A DNA stretch of 64,000 nt. It comes from Bacteroides acidifaciens. Its GTDB lineage: Bacteria > Bacteroidota > Bacteroidia > Bacteroidales > Bacteroidaceae. Below the pieces are notes generated by a model that was not told the DNA's origin, did no database searches, and saw nothing but the letters and a program-made list of their open reading frames with translations. Location: assembly GCF_903181435.1 (NCBI RefSeq), contig NZ_CAEUHO010000001.1:2356001-2420000 (forward strand), given 5' to 3'. Both the position numbers and the translations under genes were made by a program. The stretch's first letter is position 1. Every line of letters starts with the position of its first letter. Below, one piece after another: positions 1 to 7,788 of this stretch.

Positions 1-1
1 C

Positions 2-418
2 ATAAGCTATATAGAAAAATGGCTGTTGTCACAAATTGCCGATAATTTAGCTGATACCACATACAGAATTAAAAGAATAGATGCCGCCATACAGCGAATA
101 TATATCACTCCGCAAATCTCTGTAAACGAATTATCTTCCATTGCCTGCCTGAGCAAAAAGCAGTTCGAGCGGTTGTTTCATTCCTTTGTAGGCATCAATC
201 CCAAAGAATATACCCGTATCGTCCGCTTCCAAAAGGCTTTGGCGCAGATGCAGCATCAAGCGGGCAAAGAAATCAATCAGGCACAAATAGCATACGCCAG
301 CGGTTATGCTGACCAGTCACACTTTATCCGGGAGTTCAAGAAGTTCTGCGGATATACGCCCATATCTTTACTGAAAGTATCAAATCCTTATTCCGATTTG
401 TTCACCAATCCCGTGTAA
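2..418 (+). CDS. AraC family transcriptional regulator, C-terminal part (5' end outside window)
   Basis: The reading frame is open to the first base (it reads ISYIEKWLLSQIADN), so this is the 3' part of a longer gene and the TTG near 26 is not a real start. The visible ~138 residues are the double helix-turn-helix DNA-binding domain of the AraC/XylS family: first HTH around ISVNELSSIACLSKKQFERLF, second around QIAYASGYADQSHFIREFKK, followed by the typical GYTP ending. The missing N-terminal part would carry the sensor domain. It lies 62 bp upstream of the CatA-like acetyltransferase gene on the same strand and may control it; that link is inference. Confidence 0.85.
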   Translation: MSYIEKWLLSQIADNLADTTYRIKRIDAAIQRIYITPQISVNELSSIACLSKKQFERLFHSFVGINPKEYTRIVRFQKALAQMQHQAGKEINQAQIAYASGYADQSHFIREFKKFCGYTPISLLKVSNPYSDLFTNPV

Positions 419-480
419 ATGTCCCGTTTGTTCTATCCGGGTTCAAACGCTTCTCCTACTTTTGCCGTCTGATTCATTAA

Positions 481-1122
481 ATGAAAATAGCATTAAGTAT
501 GAAAGAAGTAAATCCCCAAGAAACCAGCCGGGCATACGCCTTTGAAATGTGGATGAACGCACCTATGCCAATGGTGACGTTCTTTAAGACACTCAATGTG
601 TCACGCCTTGTGAAAATCAGCCGGAAATCGGGCATGAAGTTTAATATGTTGATGTGCTGGTGTATCGGCAAAGCCGCAAGAAACGTGAAAGAATTTTATC
701 TGCTGCCCGTTGGCGGTAAACTGATGCAGTACGATACCATTGCAGTAAACACCATTGTCGCCAACAGAGAGGGCGAGGTAAGTTCGTGTGATATTCCTTT
801 CTGCGATGATTTATCTTTGTTTAATCGACACTATCTGCGACTTACCAAACAAGTGGCTGAAAGTTGCGTCAATCACGACTTGACGGAAAGCATGGTTATC
901 GGAACTTCCGCATTGGCACAATATGAAATAGACGGGGTTGTCGGGATGTATAGCGGCATTTTTAATAATCCGTTTCTTATTTGGGGCAAATACAAACGCC
1001 GCCTGCTGAAAACGACGCTTACCGTTTCTTTCCAGTTCCACCACACGCAAATGGACGGGGCGCACGCTTCCCGATTTTTAGACGGGGTTCAGAGAGCAAT
1101 TGACAATTTGCAGTATAAGTAA
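481..1122 (+). CDS. CatA-like O-acetyltransferase
   Basis: The 213-residue product has the length and layout of the trimeric chloramphenicol acetyltransferase family, which moves acetyl from acetyl-CoA to a hydroxyl. The family active-site motif HHxxxDG is present near residues 187-193 (HHTQMDG), followed by ASRFLDGVQ as in CAT proteins. An N-terminal segment FEMWMNAPMPMVTF resembles the CAT substrate-binding region. Divergence from classical Cat enzymes is large, so chloramphenicol is not assured as substrate; many Bacteroides relatives are uncharacterised. It sits on the mobile element as cargo, behind an AraC-type regulator. Confidence 0.75.
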   Translation: MKIALSMKEVNPQETSRAYAFEMWMNAPMPMVTFFKTLNVSRLVKISRKSGMKFNMLMCWCIGKAARNVKEFYLLPVGGKLMQYDTIAVNTIVANREGEVSSCDIPFCDDLSLFNRHYLRLTKQVAESCVNHDLTESMVIGTSALAQYEIDGVVGMYSGIFNNPFLIWGKYKRRLLKTTLTVSFQFHHTQMDGAHASRFLDGVQRAIDNLQYK

Positions 1123-1211
1123 GTTTGCTATAAATGATATACACAGGTTACGATTTTGCAGCTTATTTCAAAAATGACTATTTATGGTAACTGATTTCGT
1201 AACAGATTGAG

Positions 1212-1219
1212 TAACTTTG
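1212..1219 (+). promoter_or_regulatory. Bacteroides -7 promoter element (TAACTTTG)
   Basis: TAACTTTG matches the Bacteroides -7 consensus TAnnTTTG. It lies 22 bp upstream of the ATG at 1241; a TTG start at 1217 would fall inside the element, which supports the ATG. No clear TTTG -33 box is seen at the usual distance. Confidence 0.5.
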
Positions 1220-1240
1220 CTCTCAATAATAGAAACAGCA

Positions 1241-2389
1241 ATGGAAACAGACATAGAAACCAAATATTGCCAAAGTTGTGGTATGCCATTAGATATTGAG
1301 GATATTACAGAATATGGAACAAATTCTGATGGTACACTCAATCAGGAATTTTGTTCTTGTTGCTTGAACTCCGGCAAATATCTTTTTAATTTCTCAATGG
1401 AATACCTCATTTACCTTTGGGGACTTTTCCCCGATTCTTATAATCAAATTGCTGGTACGAATTACAAAAGCGAGGAATTGAGAAATGTGTTATCCGACAG
1501 GTTACCCAATCTAAAGCGGTGGAAGCAAAAGATAAACACTGCCCATATACACTATGACCTTATAATGAATGTTCAAGAATATATTAACAGGCATTTATTT
1601 GAGGACTTAAATTGTGACAATTTATCTCATGTAGCTTGTATGTCTATGTATCACTTCCGGAGAGTATTCAAAGATGTTGTTGGAGAGAATGTCGGTGATT
1701 ATATTCAGCGGTTAAGGTTAGAATATATTGCTTTCAAACTTATTTCAACGAATACAAGGGTATCGGAACTACTTGAACAGATAAATTTTCAAAACAAACA
1801 TACTTTATCAAGGGCATTTAAGAAGCATTTTCAGATGTCTATTCCTGCTTTCAGAAAAGCATATTCAAATGTTGCTTATGAAAACAAGATTATAAAACAA
1901 CTGGAGTATTCAATAAAGAGGATTAAAGAAATTAAAGTTGCATATTTGAAATTTGAGCGAACACATAGAAATAAGCAAGCATATTCTACTTTATGGAAGC
2001 AAATAATGGAATTTGCCAAGAAATACAATCTGACAGATAAAGGCTTCAAATACGTTAGTATCAGTTTGGATAGCCTTGATATTACGGAAATAGATAAATG
2101 CCGATTTTTGATTGGTATAACTGTTCCCTATTCAATGGAAATTCCTAAAGGTTTCAGTGTTCTAAACATACAAACAGGTCTATATTCGGTATTCAATATA
2201 AAAGGAAGATACCATGAATTAAATAGAATTTATCGGGATATTTACCTTGATTGGTTACCTAATAGCAAGTATAGTTTAAGAGAACAAATGACTTTTGAAA
2301 TATATACCAATACTCCCGATAAAGCAAGCATGGAAGAATTGGTAACGGAAATCTATTTACCTATTGAAGTAAAACAAAAGATAAAATGA
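1241..2389 (+). CDS. Zinc-ribbon / AraC HTH / GyrI-like effector-binding regulator
   Basis: The product is 382 residues when the ATG downstream of the -7 element is used. Three parts are visible. An N-terminal putative zinc ribbon has cysteines CQSCGMPL and CSCC within the first ~40 residues. The middle holds an AraC-type double HTH (residues ~110-205; CDNLSHVACMSMYHFRRVFK, then a second HTH ending IPAFRKAY). The C-terminal ~150 residues resemble the GyrI/BmrR-type small-molecule binding domain (start IKEIKVAYLKFERTH, end EIYLPIEVK). The architecture suggests a ligand-responsive activator. Its stop codon overlaps the next start (ATGA), so it is translationally coupled to the unknown gene downstream. 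Confidence 0.8.
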   Translation: METDIETKYCQSCGMPLDIEDITEYGTNSDGTLNQEFCSCCLNSGKYLFNFSMEYLIYLWGLFPDSYNQIAGTNYKSEELRNVLSDRLPNLKRWKQKINTAHIHYDLIMNVQEYINRHLFEDLNCDNLSHVACMSMYHFRRVFKDVVGENVGDYIQRLRLEYIAFKLISTNTRVSELLEQINFQNKHTLSRAFKKHFQMSIPAFRKAYSNVAYENKIIKQLEYSIKRIKEIKVAYLKFERTHRNKQAYSTLWKQIMEFAKKYNLTDKGFKYVSISLDSLDITEIDKCRFLIGITVPYSMEIPKGFSVLNIQTGLYSVFNIKGRYHELNRIYRDIYLDWLPNSKYSLREQMTFEIYTNTPDKASMEELVTEIYLPIEVKQKIK

Positions 2390-2991
2390 AAGACGAAATA
2401 ATTCAATTTTTAAAAGAGAACATCATTGGTAAAACATTGCTTACTGGTGCAGTCTATAAATTAGAGAACGGAAATTTAGAAGGCGCATATAACGACAAAA
2501 TGACATTCTCAAATTTAGTGACAACGGGAAACGGTTTCAAGTTCGACATGACAACTATTACCCAAGAATTGGTTTACAATTTGGATGATAAAGGAGCAAG
2601 AACCACCATAGCCAAAGATTATACAGGAACGAGTGTGTTTTGTTATGAATTGGCAATGCGAAAAAGCACAAAGCAAATCACAGGTTATATGCGCTGTGTT
2701 TCAACAACAGTTCAAGATTCCACAATGGAAGCCGTAGTTTGTGGAATATTTGATGTGACTTTTGACGGGATAGAGCTAAAATGGCAAGAAAATCAGTTGT
2801 TATATAGAGATAATCCCATAGGAGAAGATAAATATAAACCTGTCGCTTTCAATTCTAAAGTTCGTTTTTATCTTGATAACGGGAAAGTCGTATTTGAATA
2901 TTTGCCAACGCTTTGGGATATATCCCCTGACACATTGGAAAAAAGGTTGTCTAAAGATGATTATCCTCCTTATATATCAAAAGAACAGTGA
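2386..2991 (+). CDS. Hypothetical protein coupled to AraC/GyrI regulator
   Basis: The 201-residue protein is not recognised. It has no signal peptide or membrane segment, so it is probably cytoplasmic. The sequence alternates short hydrophobic and polar stretches, with many Thr, Val, Phe and Gly residues, which suggests a mainly beta fold; this is a guess from composition. Its start overlaps the stop of the zinc-ribbon AraC/GyrI regulator by 4 nt, so the two are made from one transcript and probably act in the same response. Like the regulator it is AT-rich compared with the primase and topB genes to the right, which fits acquired cargo. Confidence 0.7.
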   Translation: MKDEIIQFLKENIIGKTLLTGAVYKLENGNLEGAYNDKMTFSNLVTTGNGFKFDMTTITQELVYNLDDKGARTTIAKDYTGTSVFCYELAMRKSTKQITGYMRCVSTTVQDSTMEAVVCGIFDVTFDGIELKWQENQLLYRDNPIGEDKYKPVAFNSKVRFYLDNGKVVFEYLPTLWDISPDTLEKRLSKDDYPPYISKEQ

Positions 2992-3048
2992 CTGAATGAA
3001 AAAGAAGTAAAATCGAATAATAGCATAATGAAATAAGCTACTTATACG

Positions 3049-3894
3049 ATGAAAAAGGTAGTAGATAAGATATTAGAGCAAGTAGAGGTTGATATTTCAG
3101 AAATCGACCTCTACGGCTATGATATTATCGAAACCTCTCTTTCAATGGTACATAAACTGCAAACAGTTCTTGATGATTTGAGAACTAAAATACAAACCTA
3201 TATATTTCCAACCAAAGAGGATGAAATCTTATTTTTCAAGACACAGAAACCGGAATTACTTGGTCGGTTGCTATTCTTCTATAAAATATATAAGATTGAA
3301 ACACAATGTCCTAATGGTAGCGATGAAGTAATTAGAAATTATATCAATCGGGAACTGGATAATCTAACCTATTTCTTCAATCGCAATTTGGACTTTTATC
3401 AATACTACCGTTCACACTCCACTGTGTATGATGAATATTATTTTGTTCGTGGAAAGGCAGATTTGCGGTTATGTACCGATAGCGCACAGTTTGACAAAGA
3501 CCCTAATTTCTCAACTGGATATGACTATAAAGTGGCAAAGATTATCGCCAATGAAATGCTGCGCATTTATCTGAATAAGCGATTGGTGAAACTGGTAACG
3601 AATAATCAGATAGAAGATAATCTACAAAGATGTTTCAAATACCCGTTCCGCTTCACAGGCAAAAAGTCATATCTTATCGAACTGGGATATTCTCTTGTAT
3701 CTTCAGGCGACATAAACAATGGCAACGTGGAGATAAAAGAAATGATGAATTTCCTTAGCACGATATTCCACATTGATTTAGGGGATTATTACGCTTCATA
3801 TATAGCCATGAAAGAGAGAAAAGACCGGACGGCATATCTTCATCATCTGATAGATAATCTTGTTAAGCGGATGAATGAGGATGATATGAAATAA
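3049..3894 (+). CDS. rteC: RteC family regulator of element excision
   Basis: The 281-residue product resembles RteC, the CTnDOT protein that activates the xis/exc excision operon. Recognisable family features are the FFKTQKPELLGRLLFFYKIY block near residues 64-83, a central YINRELDNLTYFFNRN segment, and the C-terminal half with GYDYKVAKIIANEMLRIYL and a wHTH-like end. It lies ahead of the Xis-like genes, as expected for their activator, and is followed by a strong terminator. In CTnDOT rteC is controlled by the RteA/RteB two-component system; those genes are not in the window. Confidence 0.85.
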   Translation: MKKVVDKILEQVEVDISEIDLYGYDIIETSLSMVHKLQTVLDDLRTKIQTYIFPTKEDEILFFKTQKPELLGRLLFFYKIYKIETQCPNGSDEVIRNYINRELDNLTYFFNRNLDFYQYYRSHSTVYDEYYFVRGKADLRLCTDSAQFDKDPNFSTGYDYKVAKIIANEMLRIYLNKRLVKLVTNNQIEDNLQRCFKYPFRFTGKKSYLIELGYSLVSSGDINNGNVEIKEMMNFLSTIFHIDLGDYYASYIAMKERKDRTAYLHHLIDNLVKRMNEDDMK

Positions 3895-3917
3895 TCTCCA
3901 GTATTCCAGTATGTAAG

Positions 3918-3954
3918 AAGTACCATGTTCTCCCCAACATGGTACTTTCTTTTT
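3918..3954 (+). terminator. Rho-independent terminator after rteC
   Basis: A perfect 12-bp stem (AAGTACCATGTT / AACATGGTACTT) with a 6-nt loop CTCCCC is followed by TCTTTTT. It begins 23 bp after the rteC stop. Confidence 0.9.
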
Positions 3955-4112
3955 ATGGTGAAATCTACTTTGAAAAATGACATTTTGGGGAACTTTTACG
4001 CCAATATTCCCCTAAAAATAGCTTGAAGAAAAGTAATACCATGATAGATATAACCATGACTTTTAGGTTATTTCTTCTCCCGAACTTTGCGGCAAATCAA
4101 TAAGTTAGCAAT

Positions 4113-4472
4113 ATGGAGATTATAACATTTGAGTCAAAAGCCTATAAGGAACTTGACAACAAGATTACCGCCATAGCAGACTACATTTTCAATCACTTGG
4201 ACGAAAACAAGACTGATGAAGATGAAATTTGGGTGGATAGTTACGAAGTCTGCACGTTCCTGAAAATCAGTGACCGTACTTTACAACGCCTACGGGCGGC
4301 AGGAATGATTTCTTACTCCGACATCAAGGGGCATTACTTTTACAAGATTAAGGAAGTAAAGCGAATGTTGGAAGAACGCCTGATTAAGCGTGATAAGGAG
4401 TGTATAAATGAACTGATAACCAATCATCAGAAATATGTTAAGGAAAGAAGAAATTCTAAGCAGAACAAATAA
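4113..4472 (+). CDS. Excisionase-type helix-turn-helix protein (Xis2c-like)
   Basis: This 119-residue basic/acidic small protein has a central MerR/excisionase-like HTH (HTH_17) at residues ~45-90: WVDSYEVCTFLKISDRTLQR, then AAGMISYSDIKGHYFYKIKEVKRML. Proteins of this kind in CTnDOT (Xis2c, Xis2d) bend DNA at attL/attR and are needed for excision. It is the first gene of a set of HTH, primase-helicase and HTH genes downstream of rteC. The next gene starts inside its last 38 nt. Assignment to the Xis2c group rests on size, fold and position, not on an alignment. Confidence 0.75.
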   Translation: MEIITFESKAYKELDNKITAIADYIFNHLDENKTDEDEIWVDSYEVCTFLKISDRTLQRLRAAGMISYSDIKGHYFYKIKEVKRMLEERLIKRDKECINELITNHQKYVKERRNSKQNK

Positions 4473-6480
4473 CGGTCTGCTTGTTTTCAAACATTACTTA
4501 CCCGGTGACTGGCGTATTGGCAGGCACTTTTTTAATCCTCTTTATCAGGATAAGAAAGCATCCTGCAATATCTACTTTGACCGCCATAGCGGTATGTACA
4601 AGATGAAAGACTTCGGTAATGACAGTTACAGCGGCGACTGTTTCTTCCTCGTGGGGCAGTTAAAGGGGCTGGACTGCAACCGGGCGGCTGACTTCGTGGA
4701 AATACTGGAAACCATCGACCGGGATTTAGGCTTGGGGCTGGCTTCCGGCACTCCGGTTTCCATTCCCCCGGCAACCGTCTGCCGGGCAGTGCCGGACAAA
4801 CCCGAAGAAACACCCGAAAAGCCCGTCAAGCCCTACCAGTTCCGGGAACAGAAATTGCCGCTTGCCGAATTAGTGTACTGGCAACAGTACGGCATCACGC
4901 CCGAACTGCTGGAACATTACAAGGTCTGTTCGCTCCGGGAGTACAACAGCGAAACGGCAGAGGGGAAACCGTACACCTACACTTCATCGGTGGCAGAACC
5001 CATGTACGGCTACAAGGGCAAGCAGCACATCAAACTGTACCGTCCGTTCTCCACACCCCGCTTCCTCTACGGCGGCAGCTTCGGCGAAAACTACTGTTTC
5101 GGACTGGAACAACTGCCCGCCAAAGGCGATACGCTCTTTATCACGGGTGGCGAGAAAGACGTACTTTCACTGGCGGCGCATGGTTTTCACGCTATCTGCT
5201 TCAACAGCGAAACGGTGACGATACCACCCACGCTGGTTTATAGGCTGACATTCCGCTTCAAACACATCGTCCTGCTCTTTGACATGGACAAGACGGGCAG
5301 GGAAAGCTCACGCAAGCAGGAAAAACTATTGGAAGAATTTGGCGTGAAACGCCTGCTGCTCCCGCTTCCGGGAACGAAAGAGGAAAAGGACATATCCGAC
5401 TACTTCAAAGCCGGGAACACCCGTGAAGATTTCCTGAAACTGTTTATCGAATTTTTAGACAACCTGTATAGCGACACACTAATTATGCTTAAATCGTGCG
5501 AGATAGATTTCAACAACCCGCCCGCCAAAGCGCAAGAGATTATTTCGGCGGGTGACGTTCCGTTAGGAACACAAGGCAACCTGTTCGGCATCACCGGGGG
5601 CGAGGGAACGGGAAAGAGCAATTATGTAGCCGCAATCGTGGCGGGCTGCATCTGCCCGGCTGGTGCGGAAGTAGATACGCTGGGCATACAGATAACCGCC
5701 AACGGCAGGCACAAGGCGGTCTTGCTTTACGATACCGAGCAATCGGAAGTGCAACTGTTCAAGAATGTAAGCAACCTGCTGGCACGTGCCAAACAGCCGG
5801 ACAAACCCGATGAACTGAAAGCGTTTTGTCTTACCGGTATGTCACGCAAGGAACGCCTGAACGCCATTGTGCAGAGCATGGATAAGTTCTACTACCAGTA
5901 CGGCGGCATCCAGTTGGTCGTCATTGACGGCATCGCAGACCTTGTAAAGAGTGCCAACGATGAAGCGGAAAGCGTGGCGGTGATAGATGAACTTTATCGG
6001 TTGGCGGGCATCTACAACACCTGTATTCTTTGTGTGCTGCACTTCGTCCCGAACGGTTTGAAACTGCGGGGACATTTGGGTAGCGAGTTGCAGCGCAAGG
6101 CGGCTACTATCCTTTCGATAGAGAAAGACGAAGAACCTACCCAGTCAGTGGTAAAAGCACTGAAAGTAAGGGACGGAAGCCCGCTGGACGTTCCTCTGAT
6201 GCTCTTTGCATGGGACAAAAAAGCCGGGATGCACGTTTACAAGGGTGAGAAACCCCGTGAGGAAAAAGAGAAGCGCAAGGAAAGGGAACTGGTAGGCGTT
6301 GCCCGTGACATTTTCGGGCGACAGACACATATCACCTATATAGACCTTTGCGAACAATTACAGCAGGTCTTGGATGTCAAGGAACGCACCGCAAAGAGTT
6401 ATATCCGCTTTATGCGTGAACGGGAGATTATCATTAAAGACCCGGTGAACCAAAGCTATTTTATGATAGGTCTTATTTAA
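4435..6480 (+). CDS. Toprim primase / RecA-like helicase, element replication protein
   Basis: The 681-residue protein joins a primase-like half to a helicase-like half. The N-terminal ~100 residues (NIYFDRHSGMYKMKDFGN) look like a zinc-less CHC2-type region. A Toprim domain spans about 235-330, with the catalytic Glu in ITGGEKDVLSL near 238 and the DxD in LLFDMDKTG near 283. A RecA/AAA_25 ATPase follows, with Walker A GITGGEGTGKSN near 386 and Walker B LVVIDGIADL near 494. The last ~70 residues form a likely winged helix. Such proteins are common in Bacteroides elements and plausibly prime and unwind the circular form. The start at 4435 overlaps the upstream HTH gene by 38 nt but keeps a conserved-looking N-terminus. 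Confidence 0.85.
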   Translation: MLRKEEILSRTNNGLLVFKHYLPGDWRIGRHFFNPLYQDKKASCNIYFDRHSGMYKMKDFGNDSYSGDCFFLVGQLKGLDCNRAADFVEILETIDRDLGLGLASGTPVSIPPATVCRAVPDKPEETPEKPVKPYQFREQKLPLAELVYWQQYGITPELLEHYKVCSLREYNSETAEGKPYTYTSSVAEPMYGYKGKQHIKLYRPFSTPRFLYGGSFGENYCFGLEQLPAKGDTLFITGGEKDVLSLAAHGFHAICFNSETVTIPPTLVYRLTFRFKHIVLLFDMDKTGRESSRKQEKLLEEFGVKRLLLPLPGTKEEKDISDYFKAGNTREDFLKLFIEFLDNLYSDTLIMLKSCEIDFNNPPAKAQEIISAGDVPLGTQGNLFGITGGEGTGKSNYVAAIVAGCICPAGAEVDTLGIQITANGRHKAVLLYDTEQSEVQLFKNVSNLLARAKQPDKPDELKAFCLTGMSRKERLNAIVQSMDKFYYQYGGIQLVVIDGIADLVKSANDEAESVAVIDELYRLAGIYNTCILCVLHFVPNGLKLRGHLGSELQRKAATILSIEKDEEPTQSVVKALKVRDGSPLDVPLMLFAWDKKAGMHVYKGEKPREEKEKRKERELVGVARDIFGRQTHITYIDLCEQLQQVLDVKERTAKSYIRFMREREIIIKDPVNQSYFMIGLI

Positions 6481-6492
6481 TCCGGTAGCCTT

Positions 6493-6771
6493 ATGTATAT
6501 AGATAAAGAAAACTTCGTGGCTTGGATGGAGCGTATCATGGATAGGCTCGATATGCAGGACAAAAAGATAGACCGTCTGTTAAGCGGTCACAATTACCTG
6601 AACGGCGAAAAACTCCTTGATAATCAGGATTTGTGCTTTATGCTGAAAGTGAGTACCAAAACCTTGCAACGTTACCGGAAGAAAGGAATACTGCCTTACT
6701 TGACGTTAGACGGAAAATATTTCTATCGTGCAAGCGACATACACAAGTTAATCCGTGAACGTACGGATTGA
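6493..6771 (+). CDS. Excisionase-type helix-turn-helix protein (Xis2d-like)
   Basis: The 92-residue product has an N-terminal helix (NFVAWMERIMDRLDMQDKKI) that could dimerise, followed by an HTH_17 domain: LLDNQDLCFMLKVSTKTLQR, RKKGILPYLTLDGKYFYRAS. It shares the TLQR recognition-helix end and the YFYR wing with the HTH protein at 4113, so the two are paralogues, as are Xis2c and Xis2d of CTnDOT. It lies 12 bp after the primase-helicase gene in the same direction and is probably in that operon. Confidence 0.75.
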   Translation: MYIDKENFVAWMERIMDRLDMQDKKIDRLLSGHNYLNGEKLLDNQDLCFMLKVSTKTLQRYRKKGILPYLTLDGKYFYRASDIHKLIRERTD

Positions 6772-6802
6772 GTGATAATCAATATCATATATTTTCTTCT
6801 TT

Positions 6803-6837
6803 AAATCCTGTCTTGTTATGATAATAAGGCAGGATTT
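6803..6837 (+). terminator. Hairpin ending the xis/primase operon
   Basis: AAATCCTGTCTT pairs with AAGGCAGGATTT (12 bp with one G-U pair) around an 11-nt loop, 31 bp after the stop of the Xis2d-like gene. The T-run after it is weak, so intrinsic termination is likely but not certain. Confidence 0.55.
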
Positions 6838-6871
6838 CTATTATTTGCAAGGTTATTTCGGTGATTTTCGC

Positions 6872-6887
6872 TACTTTTGCAAAAGTA
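6872..6887. repeat. 16-bp palindrome TACTTTTGCAAAAGTA with -7 boxes on both strands
   Basis: The perfect palindrome reads TACTTTTG, a match to TAnnTTTG, on each strand. It could be a bidirectional promoter core or an operator. A TTTG at 6844-6847 is 24 bp away, longer than the usual -33 spacing. Confidence 0.5.
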
Positions 6888-6993
6888 ACATAAGAGAATA
6901 ACGGCGGTTGAACAGTTTTGGCTGTAATATCGTCATTATAATAACATATTCGTTCGCCGAATATCTCAAAGTAGAAAACTGGCACTTTTCAAA

Positions 6994-7125
6994 ATGAAAC
7001 GAGATTTCAGCGCAATGTCTATGCTATGCTTTGTCATAGCGTGGGCTTGCCTGTCCCGTTTCAAAGGTATTGCCAGTACCTCTACTTTGGAGCAGTGTAA
7101 GTTCACGCTTCTTTTTTTGAGGTAG
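6994..7125 (+). CDS. Possible small protein (43 aa)
   Basis: The ORF starts MKRDFSAMSMLCFVIAWACL and has one hydrophobic segment that could be a membrane helix or signal. No family is recognised and no good ribosome site is seen. The same bases may instead be a regulatory or RNA-coding region upstream of the reductase gene. Low confidence. Confidence 0.2.
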   Translation: MKRDFSAMSMLCFVIAWACLSRFKGIASTSTLEQCKFTLLFLR

Positions 7126-7173
7126 CAGCGGACAGTTTGAAAAAAGATTATCAACTGTTTAATACCTGATAGG

Positions 7174-7692
7174 ATGAAACAAATTAAAGCGCATATCGCC
7201 GTATCTCTTGACGGACATACAGCCACCTTAGACAAGGAACTGGATTGGTTACCCGATGAAGTAAAAACTATCGTTGGCAAATACTATTTGGATGCTGATT
7301 GCCTGCTTATGGGGGCGAACACCTACAACTACATCTTTGAACACTGGGGCGGGTGGCCGCACAAAAGCAAACGGTCTTTTGTGGTGTCGCACTACGACAC
7401 CAACGTAACACCGGATTGCGGTGTGGAGTTCCTGACCGAAGAACCGCTGCAAAGGATTTATGAACTGAAACAGGAAACCGACATACTGGTGGTAGGTGGC
7501 GGCAAGCTGCTTACTTCATTGATTAAAGTCGGATTGCTGGACAGCCTGACTATCTACACCGTCCCGGTTATGGCGGGCAAAGGCATCGGCTTTATCGGGG
7601 AAACATCCGGCTCGCTGTGGAAACTTTCGGAAAGCAGGGTGCTGGATAACGGGGTGGTCTGTTCGACCTACCTGTTTGGCGGGAACGTATAA
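7174..7692 (+). CDS. Dihydrofolate reductase family (RibD C-terminal type) protein
   Basis: The 172-residue protein has the RibD C-terminal/DHFR-like Rossmann-type fold that binds NADPH: N-terminal IKAHIAVSLDGHTAT, LMGANTYNYI near residue 47, and the ILVVGGGKLLTSLIKVGLLD nucleotide-binding block near 108-127, ending in LTIYTVPVMAGKGIGF. Its folate- or flavin-type substrate cannot be told from sequence. Genes of this type often lie next to topB on Bacteroides elements. It converges on topB and ends at the leftward topB terminator. A role in trimethoprim resistance is not supported. Confidence 0.8.
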   Translation: MKQIKAHIAVSLDGHTATLDKELDWLPDEVKTIVGKYYLDADCLLMGANTYNYIFEHWGGWPHKSKRSFVVSHYDTNVTPDCGVEFLTEEPLQRIYELKQETDILVVGGGKLLTSLIKVGLLDSLTIYTVPVMAGKGIGFIGETSGSLWKLSESRVLDNGVVCSTYLFGGNV

Positions 7693-7720
7693 AAAATGCG
7701 CCCGGTTCCCGCCGGGCGCA
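7691..7720 (-). terminator. Rho-independent terminator of the topB operon
   Basis: TGCGCCCGG pairs with CCGGGCGCA (9 bp, G+C rich, 6-nt loop). The A-run at 7691-7696 becomes a T-run when read leftward, so it ends transcription from topB, whose stop lies 69 bp away. It directly abuts the stop codon of the convergent reductase gene. Confidence 0.85.
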
Positions 7721-7742
7721 ACCACTAAAATTTCAATTATTA
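7720..7742 (+). repeat. Inverted copy A of a 23-bp leader motif
   Basis: AACCACTAAAATT-T-CAATTATT at this site matches, in inverse orientation, the leader of the DUF3945-type gene at 11383-11405 (22 of 23 positions). The two copies bracket the topB operon. Confidence 0.7.
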
Positions 7743-7788
7743 TAAGTTGCAAAACCTATCACAATGAAATTTCAGCGGCAAAGATAGG

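Larger units (their letters stand above)
6838..7173. other. Intergenic stretch with a palindrome and a small ORF
   Basis: About 335 bp lie between the operon-end hairpin and the reductase gene. The stretch holds a 16-bp perfect palindrome at 6872-6887, a weakly supported 43-codon ORF at 6994-7125, and a leftward TACCTTTG -7 element (CAAAGGTA on + at 7063-7070). No other gene is supported. Confidence 0.5.

Noticed and set aside
481..1122. Calling this a chloramphenicol resistance gene
   Set aside because: The CAT active-site motif is present, but sequence divergence is large; only the fold family can be claimed.
1217..1240. Upstream TTG start for the AraC/GyrI regulator
   Set aside because: The TTG is part of the TAACTTTG promoter element, so it would not be in the message.
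7174..7692. Trimethoprim-resistant DHFR
   Set aside because: The protein is of the RibD C-terminal type, not a Dfr-type dihydrofolate reductase.
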